DNA of 64,000 nt from Ischnura elegans. Lineage: Eukaryota > Arthropoda > Insecta > Odonata > Coenagrionidae. Made by a program: the position numbers and the translations under genes. The DNA is taken from assembly GCF_921293095.1 (NCBI RefSeq), contig NC_060251.1:55197585-55261584 (forward strand), read 5' to 3'. The notes under the pieces were generated by a model, which saw only the letters and a program-made list of their open reading frames with translations, ran no database searches and had not been told where the DNA came from. Positions 14,301-26,300 of the stretch are shown one piece after another (position 1 is the stretch's first letter; each line of letters begins with the position of its first letter).

Positions 14301-17300
14301 GATGACGTTGTATCTTTTAGATACCTACTGTGGAACCTCGTTAAAGCGAGTACGGGCTATAGCGACACCCCCGCTATTACGAGAGATAGCCGATGCACCG
14401 TCAATTGACCCTATAATAAGCGTGTTACAAAATTTGTTTTTACGAGACCCTTTCGGTGTTGGCTCTCGCCATAGCGAGGGTTTCACCGCCGGAAGACTTT
14501 CATCAAGACTCCTTAACCTCTGTAATTGCTAGCAATCTGTTAGAAATGAAGTTAATGGAGTGCTCAGTCTCAAATTTATGTGGTAAACTGTCGTTCGATA
14601 AATATAATGATTGACGAAACAATGCTTTGCATGATTTTTATTCAGTGTGGCGCTTATAAATTGTTTGCATAGTGAGTCGTTATTTGAGTAAGGAAATTTA
14701 GTGATGCAAAAAAACATCGCCTTTCGTCTGGATTTATGCTTACGTTTATCAGATAGATGTTTATCTGTCGCCGCACCACTCCTGTTCCTGTATATCTGTT
14801 CGCAACAGGTATATTGGCTATTATTTGCTCCACCTCCGGTAAAGCGACAATTCGCTATAGCGAGTGTTAATTAGTGCACCGTGGGGTGTCGTTATATCGA
14901 GGTTGCACTGTACATGAATTGTGTAGCAATTTGGTATCATCATCTTTTGTATAAGAAGGCTCCATTTCCCCCTGGAGAAAAAATGCACAGAGCCACGCAG
15001 AGTGGGGTCATTTAGGCATTCTGCCGCAGGCCCCTATTTGAGGCCCTATAAGCTGTCTTACTTCGTGTTCTAAGATGAAAGGTAGGGCAAAGGCCCACAG
15101 GAAAATGCTACTCAGGGAGCCATAATGTCTCTCAGCAGCCTTTAGTTTACAAAGTTTTATCTACATGATGCCAGTATTACCAATTCCTCTTGATATTAAG
15201 AAATAATTAGCTTATGAATTACAGGTCTACATTTTTAGTTTTTGGAAGTAACTTGTGGACTTTTAGGTACTATCATTTGCAAAAGTCTTGCAACAAATCG
15301 AGCGGCGCCACTTTCGCTCCACAAAGATTGTGCCCGGAAACTGTATGGTTTTCGGGTGTATGCAACAATCCAATACTAGTCTTCATGGTTCAATGCATGG
15401 AGAACGGGTCATTGGGTGGGTGAGGTATTTTGTCATCCTTTTCAGTCTCGGGATTTGACCGCTTCCATTTAAGTGAAATTAATGTTCATGATATTCCCCC
15501 AAACACATTGTAGCATTTAATGCAGTAGGAAAGATCAAAGGTAATTCCTCGGAGAGATTTTAAAAAGTTGGTAGCTTGGCTCTTTTTGAGTGATCTCAGC
15601 TCTTTTCAGAGAGCTGGAAATCACGAGTCGTTCACTGTGAACATGGACTTTTGTTTACATGTATCGACTCGGGTTGATGTTTTAATACAATATCAACGAC
15701 ATATGATACGAGGCAGCTTTGAAATTCCCAGTGTTTCATCATATAAATATCTGAGCAAACACGTAAAATATGAATTAGTTAAGCTGATCGGCATTAATCG
15801 TTGCGTAAGTATTAACAGAGTTCTCCGACGTCCGTCAATCGGTAAAGATGTATTCCTTTCCACTTATTCAAAGTATGACGAGGAAAACTTATTTCTAGGT
15901 AAAAGTCCCATTTTTAATCATTGTCGGATTTCAACAGGTATTGTTTGTTAAAATGTTCTACCGCTGAATTAGTGTGAATGCGAATAATAACTCTAAGCTG
16001 CAATGTCCTTGATGATTAAGTTATCTTATTTAGATGCAATCATTTACATATACACTGATGAATTCGGGATAATGTAGGATACTTACTTAGCATTATTAAT
16101 TGAATTATCTACTTGCATTGAGTAAGTTACATTGTATTAGGAAATGTGTTTGTTGGCAATACGTTTTATGTCTAAGGCATCAGTGGAACTGCAGCTCATT
16201 TCATAAAACCTTTCAAGTCGAGTAAGAAGGACGTAAGCAAATCCTAACAGAATTTCTGTTTTTAATGAATGTATACGCTTGCTTCATTATAAATACTAAT
16301 ACCGAGTTTGAAACATAATAACAAAGAATAATAACTTAAAAAGACGATACCATACCGAAGTCGCAGGCGACAACATCATAATATTCCTATTGTATATACT
16401 AACCAGCCGAAACATAGAGTATGCGAAAGCCTACGTGTTCAAGTTATAATCATATAAACGAATAAAAGACTAATATCCCGAGAAAGGGATTATTTTGATT
16501 AAATTCGTTCAAGTGAGAAGCCGTAAGAGAAGCACATGAAGGAGCTCAGTGTTACAATAACAGCAAGTAATTAAAATTACCGCTCGATGACCTTGAGCTA
16601 GAAATAGCTCAGTTGATAAGTATTCGGGCTAGTGATAGGAGGGGCCCGCGTTCGAGTCCTTCCCGTGGCCGTAAATTTTTTATCCTCCGTATTTTATTTT
16701 AAAGTTTTTTTATTTTTGAAATTTATGTTAAGAGGGTACCAGCTGTTGAATTTGAGCATTTTTTGCAACAATTTCTAATTTAAATGACCGTGCGACGGGA
16801 ATCATGCGTAGTTAGCGCGGTAGGACGAATCGATAGCGTTTTCTTGAAGGAACTCCAATCAGAATCACTGGTGAATGTAATTCCTAGTGCTATATGGTTT
16901 CCTTTACAGGTCCGTAACTGCTCAACATAATTAAACTTTGGAATGAGAGCTATCGTAAGAATCTAAGGTTCCATATACGGAATTTCTTAAATAGATCAAT
17001 TTTATCTGATTAAAAAGAAAATTATGAATGATATTTTGCAGCGATTATAATTACCAATACGCATATATGCTGTCCGTCTATGTAGTATGCTGCCTATTTT
17101 TCATCAACTTGTCGCCATTTCCTACCAAGTTAATTTCTCCAGTAAAGTTTTTCAGAACAATTTTACCCTTTTTCGTTTCGTAAATGAGCAGTGACGGAAA
17201 CTTTTCTTAGAAATAGAAAAAGATATAAATTAAGTGAAGGATTTTACTTTTAAACTTTAGGCTTCAGTATTCTACAATCAGTGTTTTTTTAATACAGTAA

Positions 17301-20300
17301 TTTTGTTGGAAAGGGACAGAATGTGAGACTAGCTGATCTACTAACAATAAGTACAATCCTAGGAATAACCTATGTAATGGTAATCCTTAATCGTGCACGC
17401 ACCACGGCGCTTATTTTTAAATATAGGAAAGGCTTATCTTGAGGTATTTATCAACTATTTTTCTAGTGCGTACTTTCTTCAAGCAAATTGTGGCATCAAC
17501 ATTTATATGATAGTGCTACAAATTAGCCCTATTTACACTATTTTGGAAGTACGTGAGAATCACTTACGGTCTGCAAGTTTTACTCCAGGTAACCTACTTC
17601 CTCGTCCCTGGCTGGTATAGTTGCGATAAATATGTAGGGTAAGACGAGGTGCAGGACCTATTAGCTGACCAAAACTACGGCCCGGGAGCACCCGATTCAG
17701 CTGAGGGAGCGGCTAAATTATGCGCCAAGTATTTTACCTCCCTAATAGATGCGCAAAGTATTTCCCTCCCTAAAAAAAGGCGAATATTGGTTTAAATTGA
17801 CTTTCAATTTAATATCTGTCCGTTGTTGTTATTGGAAACCTTACCAATGGAGGCATTCATGGATAGGGAAAAGTCGTACTATTAAGTCACTCTTTAAGTT
17901 GGTTGTCCTTAATAATATAATAATGGCTGAAATATTAAAATCGAAACAATAACTAATTTATTATAACAAAAAGAAGATTAATGCGACATGATCACTAAAT
18001 ATGTTAGTGCTATCGTAAAAATTTAAGCCTCTCCTAGATATGTAAACAGTAAAAATAGAATAAAGTTTCCTCTCCTGACCTTCCTTATTATTACAACAAT
18101 ATAGTGTTTATGATCTTGGAGTATAGGTCATGTTAATAAAATACACATTTGGCCAACGTTTCGGAGATTTATTCTCCTTCCTCAGGGCTCTTAATTATAA
18201 TGAATGTTTACAAAGAGAATAAAGAAAATAAATTAATTAAGTGGTTACAAAAATTTTGATTCAAAATTTTTGTAACCACTTAATTAATTTATTTTCTTTA
18301 TTTTCTTTGTAAACATTCATTATAATTAAGAGCCCTGAGGAAGGAGAATAAATCTCCGAAACGTTGGCCAAATGTGTATTTTATTAACATGACCTATACT
18401 CCAAGATCATAAACACTATATTGTAGTAAAAATAGAGACACATTCTGCTAGCAACGACGAGGCCTAGCGATTTTTTTTGGCAATCAAAATTCCATTTTTT
18501 TTCGAAGAAACATTTCCATCGGTTTAAATACATTTATCCAATTAACAAATTGATAATTAATGAAGAAGAAAGCTTATGGAGCTATCTTTATCAGCTTCAA
18601 CCTACGTAAAGAACTATTTAATGCCAATCAATTAAATATGGTGGAGACGACAGAGTCGTTTTTTTTCGGAAAATTGCCAGTTAATTTTTTTTCATTTATT
18701 AATTCTTCTATATCGAACAAATATTTCAACAACTTAATATAAAGTCTCCTGAACGACGTTGAATCCCTAAAAATAGGGTTACGAGCGAGTTGATTTCCGT
18801 GTTCCTAATGGCGAAATCGTGCCCCCAGCCGGCCTTATGGGGTTTACCATTGGAAGCCAGGCGTCATAGGTACCCACTCTTTTAACAGGTAAATATTTTC
18901 AATTATCTACTCCAGTCAACTACGGGTACAAAAATAATCTCAAACGCCGCGACGACTTAACCCAACATCTACGCTCGTTTACTCAACTGAACATCGTAAT
19001 GATTTCCTACGTCTCACTCCCGTGTCACGATGACCCGTTCGTGAGTCGTACCCGAGCTACCATGAAGATTCATACCTAGATAGTGATCATTCAAACTTAA
19101 TGGTGGCCAGAAATCGACAATGGAGCGAAAGTGGCGCCGCTCGATTTGTTGCAAGACTTTTGCAAATGATAGTACCTTGACTTGAAGAAGACTTAAGAAT
19201 CTTCATGTGTAAGTTTTGAGCAAGAACTGTTGGGCACAAACAGAGTGGAGAACACTAAGTCAATAGATCTGAACTAGTAAACGAAGTCAATGAAAATGTT
19301 TTTAATAACTTTTGGAAAATCTATTGCATCTATTAAAATTCATATAAAATCTATGCTGAAATGATGAGTCTAGCTAGTCATGGACTTGCAATGCCAAATC
19401 GCATACACACGAGTCTAGCTTGTTATGAACTTGTGATCCCAAATCACTCAATTAGCTCATTATCAGATGTTCGTCATTTTAGCATTATTTAGGGGAACAA
19501 TATACATATTTTGGAAGTTAAACAATGTTAAAACATCCATAATATACGCAAAGTACTCATATTTCATGAAATATGATGCATTGGAAGTGATAAAATGATT
19601 TTATGCGAGTAGCAATAGCTGTGTCCTCTCTGTATTTACCCATATACTTCACAAAACGTAATAATACATAATCACTTTTTATTTCTCTGTTCTACATTGA
19701 TTACAAACAGCAAAGTATCATTTCATTGCCTACCATTCCATTTAAAAAGAACCATCGAAAAAATAAAGAGAGGATAGAAGCATGATATTCAGAAAATAGA
19801 TTGAAGTGGAAAGGGTTTATATGGAAAAAAGTGGGTATCTGCATCAGGGCCGGCCTTAGGGCGGGGCGACCGCCCCTGGCCCCGCGCTTTGGGGGGCCCC
19901 GCGTTCGTGAAAAAAAAATTAAAATATACGATAGTTTAGAATCAAGGTATCATAACGGCGTAATTACAAAGTCTGAATTTGGGAGGGGAACACATACTTA
20001 GCCAGAGAGTGGTAGGGATTCAAAATGCTCGAGTTTGTAGATGGGGTGTAGAGTTTAATATTTTAAGTGAAGGGCCCAGCACTGAAGGTTTACCCCTAGC
20101 CCCGCACCTGCTAGGGCCAGCCCTGATCTGCATGCTGTGCTGTGCAGATGCAGTCCATGCTGTCAAATAAGTGTGGAATACAATAAAGATTATAATTTAT
20201 GGAGTGATACATTGCTTTTATGCATTTCTGATACATTTCTTTTATGCATCTATATGTCAGGAATTCATTTCTTTTTGCAGAAAGGCTGCATTTCTGGGGG

Positions 20301-23300
20301 TGGTGACAGTACTGTGAGGTTTTGGAGTTTTGAGCTCATTGAAGACAAAAAGCAACCCACGGAAGACTCGGATGGAACCGTGACAAAGGGGAAAATTTTG
20401 TCACTATTTAATACCCGGGCATTGAAGCTGGAGGAGACAGTCTTATGCATTTGTATTACCCCCAATGGGCGCTTCATAGCAGTTGCTCTTCTGGATTCAA
20501 CTGTGAAAATATTTTTTATAGATACTTTGAAGGTTAGTGGGATAAATTAAACATCTGTAATAATTTTCCTTTTGATGGTGAGTGAATGTTGATTTGAACA
20601 GAATGGATTGTGCTCCTTTTTCTTTAAAATATGAAAGCCAGGTGAATCGGGAACTATGCATGAAGTTTCCAAGTAGGCTTCCACGGAGATTATGAGGGTA
20701 GGCAGCGATTCTTCCAGGTTTCCTTCCACTGAAACGCCGAATCGAAGAACACAGAAGGGCCGTAAAAAATAGACAATTGAGCCAGTCAGCAGTGGCAGAA
20801 CACTAGAGGACTTAACCACAAAATTACTTCGACAGCACCTCTTTATTGACTAAAGAAGGCCGCTTCTTCCCAAGAATCATCAGGGAGACAATTGAAATTG
20901 CCAAAACACCCAAGAACTCCAGCCGTGAAGATAGTTACACTCTCGCCAGCTCATGTAAACGGGTCTTCAAAGATCTCGACCTATAGGGCACACCTCCACA
21001 AAATAGGTGCCAAACAGGGTGTATATAAAGACGGCCAAATTTCTGCGTTGTCCCTGCAGTGGACCCGAGGAAGCCAACTGGAGCGCTGGCTGTCCAGTAA
21101 AATGGATAAAAATGGAAGGAAACCAGAAAGAATCGCTGCCTACTTTGTGTGAATTTTTAGTCGCTGGAATAGGGTGGTTTCCTATTTTTTTTATTGCTTC
21201 AATTAAAAGATCATTACTCCTGGAGTATGTACATCATGATTTTAGATTTTTAAATGACAATATCGATTTTTTTTGTGATTAAATGAAAATTTTCAAGCTC
21301 ACGAAAACGCAACGACTAAGTATGAATGCTGGGAAAAGCCCGTGTGTTGTCATTCTGGTTCCAGCTGCCGCTGTGTGAGGCATAGCATGGGCACCAATCT
21401 GGCCTTTTTCAAATGAGGTTAAAATTGACTATTAACATTCGTCTAAACTGGGGTTTCTAAAACCAAATAATTTGTATATTATAAATACACTAATGGTGGG
21501 TAACGAATCGCAATCAATGCCTTTCTTTTTCTTTGATGAAGGAAACTACCCCAATGTGCATGAATTATTCAAGAATTTAAATCAAATTAATTGTTCATAA
21601 AATTTTTCCGGTTCGACATCTATTTTCTGTTAATTATGATGTCTTGAGATCTCACTGAGGAAGTGAGACGTTCATCAATTAGGTGTTAAATTTCTATTAC
21701 TAAGTTTCTTAAAATTATGAATGTAAACTTTTGCATAAATATAATAAAGTAAAAAGTAATTTAGGGTGTTTTAAAATTCTTTTCTATCACAGTATTCACC
21801 TAAGATTAAGCTGGATTTTTATGAAATATCCCAGGAAAACCTGGAATTAGGTATGAATTTTTTTTCTTATATTGGCTGGAAACCCTGGAAAGGGTAGCAT
21901 TTCTGCATGAATATGATACCATCATAAAATTTATAAAATGTTAAAGATAATTTTATTGCTGCTTTTGATTCTTACTTATATATGCAATTCATTCAAGCAA
22001 TCAAACATTCATCTAACAAACAAGGCCATTTCTCAACCTAGTCGACTTTAAGACTCACTTTTAGCTAGAAATCCAAAACTTTAAGGCATTTATATTTAAT
22101 TAAGGGCTAAAAACATAAAGATAAAAGTAAAATCAGAATAATGCATTCCATACTTTGTTGTAAATAATCAACTATGTTGAAATATTATCTAGTTTTATAT
22201 TTTTATAAAATTGAAGAATTTAAATAGTGAACACATTACTTAAATTCTTTAATTTTCCTTTCTAATTATCCTTTAATTCATTTGAAATGGCTGTAATTTG
22301 ATACCAATACATATTTTATATGCTCATGTATTATAATTTACAGATTTTATTAATAGATACTAACAATAAAGGAAACACTACCTCTCATGTTATTTAAATT
22401 GTCATTATATATAATTTACATGATTTACAATTTACATGATTTACATTTAAGGATAAAGAATGCACTTTAAGATCATAGGTATGTTGGAAACTAATTGATT
22501 CATTTCCCCATGTCTTTAATTTTTTATACTAGGAAATTAAAATACAACAGCAGATAAGTTTAAGCATTTTACATATTTTATGACAATACACACTTAAGGT
22601 TTAATTTTTGTATCTTTTTTTCAGTTTTTCTTATCTCTTTATGGACACAAGCTGCCCGTTGCATGCATGGACATATCATCAGACTCTAAGCTGATCGCAA
22701 CTGGTGGTGGAGATAGAAATGTGAAAATTTGGGGCCTGGATTTTGGTGACTGTCACCGCTCACTTTTCGCCCATGACGACAGCATCACAGCAATCAAGTT
22801 TGTTCCAAAGACTCATCTTTTCTTCACTTGTGGACGAGATGGCCGAGTGAAGCAATGGGATGCTGACACTTTCACCAAAATTATTACTTTGCCGGTAAAT
22901 GCTTAAAGCACTCAATTTCCAGTTTCGTTTGGATTATACACTGATTTGTGATAGAACAAAAAAGACTTAAAAGCTCCGCAAACTTTATGGTGTTGTCGAC
23001 TAATTTCGGCAGCTAGAACGCCATTCTCAAGACAAGCAGTTAATATGCAGTAGAGAATGACGTTATAGCTGTCAAAACTAGTCGACAGCACCTTAAAGTT
23101 TGTGGAACTTCACTGTGTTTTTTGTTCTACCATAAATATCTCCTCATTCCACCAAGTCACTCCAAAATCAGTTGATTTCACTAATTTGTGATATTGTATT
23201 TTTCTGGTTACGATTCAGGCCCTTTCCCATTTTTACTCCTGGGTTAAACCTACACTGTCCGAAAGACAATTACAAATTTCTTTCAGCAGTAGGAATTCAT

Positions 23301-26300
23301 TTTTAACGTGCTTATAAGTTTCGAATTTTTGTCAACGTACTGGATCGTGCCTTTACTTATACATAATTCTGTATTCGTTGCATAAAAACACTTCATTTTG
23401 TTGTCTTTTTTTGCATGAAATATGAAAAGCACATCACTCATAAACTAAATTACCCATAAATTTAGTTGTATTTACTCCAATAATCTCATGAAAATTTGAC
23501 TTTTTATTTCTCCTGTGTTATTGATCAATTAGTTAAATAACCCTTTTTTTGTGTTACTCTGATATAGCATCAATAATTGTGTGGTCGCCTAAATGACGTT
23601 ACAGTAGACTCTCGTTAATACGAGCAACGTTATTACGAAGCTCTTGTTTTTACAAAGATAATTGTTGATACCAACAAAAAGGCTAATACAATCTATAGTA
23701 AAAGAAACATTATTACGAAATTTTCATTGTTACAAAGTTACGAAAGTTGTTTCCCGTTCTGGTTCAGGTTCCAGGGGTTATAAAGTGAACTTTATTATGA
23801 AGTTCCACGGAAAAGCAACAGTGTTTATACGCTAACTAATGGCATTTTATAACACAATAACGGCATATTTAAAGGTGGATGTAAACTATGCTATATCATA
23901 ATCATTGTGCTACGTTTAAGTTCTCCTTGTGCACTGTGCCCAAGGGCATCAATTATATTTCTTTTTTTTTATGATATTTCTTAGAGTATAGGTCAATGTA
24001 AACAAAGTTATAGCCAATGTTTCGATTTATTTAAAATCATCCTCAGGGCTATGAAAGAGAAAACATGAACAATATAAAATACAAAGATGACAACGATATA
24101 CAATATTTAAAATCATCCTCAGGGCTATGAAAGAGAAAACATGAACAATATAAAATACAAAGATGACAACGATATACAATATTTAAAATAGTTGTCATTG
24201 TTAAATAGTTGTCATCTTTGTATTTTATATTGTTCATGTTTTCTCTTTCATAGCCCTGAGAATGATTTTAAATAAATCAAAACGTTGGCTATAACTTGGT
24301 TTACATTGACCTATACTCCAAGAAATATCATAAAAAGTTATTAAACAAGGTCAAGAATAGAAGAGGAAAAGTAATAATAACATATTTCTTTCTTCAGTCA
24401 GAGATACTTCGGTATCCACGCAACATCATATAATAAGCTTCATTCATGTGGAATCATGATGACCCACTCATTGTTATTCGTAAATTACAATCAGTATGTC
24501 GTGTCCTTATGAACATTCAAAAAATTCAAGCATGCCCGAAATTTCTAATTTGCCTTTGGAGGTGGCCGATGCAAAGTAGTGTGGCGTAATGGAACTCACA
24601 TTTTGGGCACATTCTGATCAAAGTGCCAATTAAATCCGTTGTGAAGTCAGTAACTGTTTAACATTTTTCCTTTATGCAGACAGTGCACATTATTCGGCTC
24701 CATCCGCGTTGCATGCGCAACTAGATCAGTTCATCACAATTGGGAATGCACTCAGTAACGCAATCACTAACACAAAATTGTAATGCATTGTTGCATTCTG
24801 CAGGATAACCACACTTTTTGATGCCTTGCATAGGTTTATCAACTTACCAGCAAGCTCTCGGGACGAATTTTGTTCGTGTATTGTGGATTTACTGTATTTG
24901 TTCATAATTTAATCGCGTATATCATACACATGATTCTGAAACTATTCCACAGCACAACTACCTATGTTTAACCTCTTCCCTACGCAGGGCGTGATTTCAC
25001 GGCCTGAATTTTCTGATGCTAAAGAAGGAAGGCCGGCTTTTCACGGCTGGAATTTTTCGAAGCAAAAGGCCAAAGGCCGTTTATTCACGGTTTCGCGGTC
25101 AAGCATGCCAAGTGGGTCCCAACCGCCATTAGGGTCCCTCAGCGTGAGAGGTTCGACCCTTTCCTATTGTCCGCGTGGGGATTATCTCGGCCCATTCCGG
25201 CTCTCAGTGTCCCACTCAAGGAAGGTGCTCATGGTCACTTATTTGTTTATAAGGTGGAATAACTAAAAACGTAAATGTTGCATTTTTTGAAAATCAATGC
25301 GAGTAATTACATTCTGTATGTTCTGCTGATTGGTTCCAAATTTTAAACGGAATTCTAGCGTTCATATTAACGGAGTTGATCATCACCTAGAACAATTTTT
25401 GGGGACGCTAAGGTTAGATGTTTCATTGTTATTTTTACAATTTACTAGCAAGTTTATAGGAGAGATATTGTAATTATTAACATCTAAAAGTATACGTTAC
25501 TCTGTTAGCTACATTCTAAGTGTACATTAGCGGTGAAATTCGATAGATTATCCGATTTAACTTCTATGAAAAAAAGCCCTCGTAATGTAATAAAATTTGA
25601 TTCCCTCAGTTCTTTGTCGTGAGCCAAAATTACAGCGGCTATTTTTAATAACCTCTTACCAACCTTTGAATACAAAGGTATTATAAACGAATTTCGCTAT
25701 AAATACTGATTAATGCATATCCTAAAAATTCGTAAATTTAATGTACCAATAGGGAATGTTTTACGTAGACACATGTTGTGAGAAGCATTCCATACCATTG
25801 CAGGAATAAGAACTGCTCTGCCCAGGTAATTACTCTCATATTGTAAGTACTCTCATTGGTGTAAGTATTCTCATACTGATATATGTACGTGGAAGATGAT
25901 AACCTCACTCTTCTCGGAAAAGCTCATTTGGCTATGATATAGTGCCGTTTTGCTGAAAACCCTAAAAATAACCGTAGAACTTCGTTTAAAAGTTCTACAG
26001 GCATTACACAATAAAAGGAATACATTGATGAACACATTTAATGCAACAGTAACAATTAAAAAAATTAAAATTGCACTGGCAACAATAAACTGACCGCAAA
26101 AGTACGCCGGGATGGGCTACCTTCGGGGAAAAGGATCGAGGATTATATTTGCCCAGTTGCCGAGGGACCCCGCTAGGAAAGGTCATTAAGGGGAGGAAGC
26201 GACTACCTGGTCAGTCCCAAGCCGAAAAAAAACTCCGTACGGGGAGAAAAAGAAAATCTCAAACCTTTCGTAGAGCCAAAAGCAACTTCCCGCGAAGGAG

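Larger units (their letters stand above)
15265..19177. mobile_element. 3.9-kb element with 57-bp identical terminal inverted repeats, type unknown
   Basis: Bases 15265-15321 are repeated, inverted, at 19121-19177 without a mismatch that I can see. Termini read AGGTACTATCATTTGC. Homology stops sharply on the inner side of both repeats. Flanks (GGACTTTT and TGACTTGA) match only in part, so no clean target duplication is claimed. Inside are a 127-residue ORF (15568-15951) without recognised homology, a tRNA-like segment (16601), and the Penelope-like palindrome at 18060-18424, which looks like a later insertion. No known transposase motif was found. The element lies wholly in WDR3 intron 8 and could be a nonautonomous DNA transposon. 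Confidence 0.75.

Noticed and set aside
16601-16672. Functional tRNA gene
   Set aside because: Box A and B are good, but the acceptor stem does not close and the arms are imperfect; a SINE head or pseudogene is more likely.
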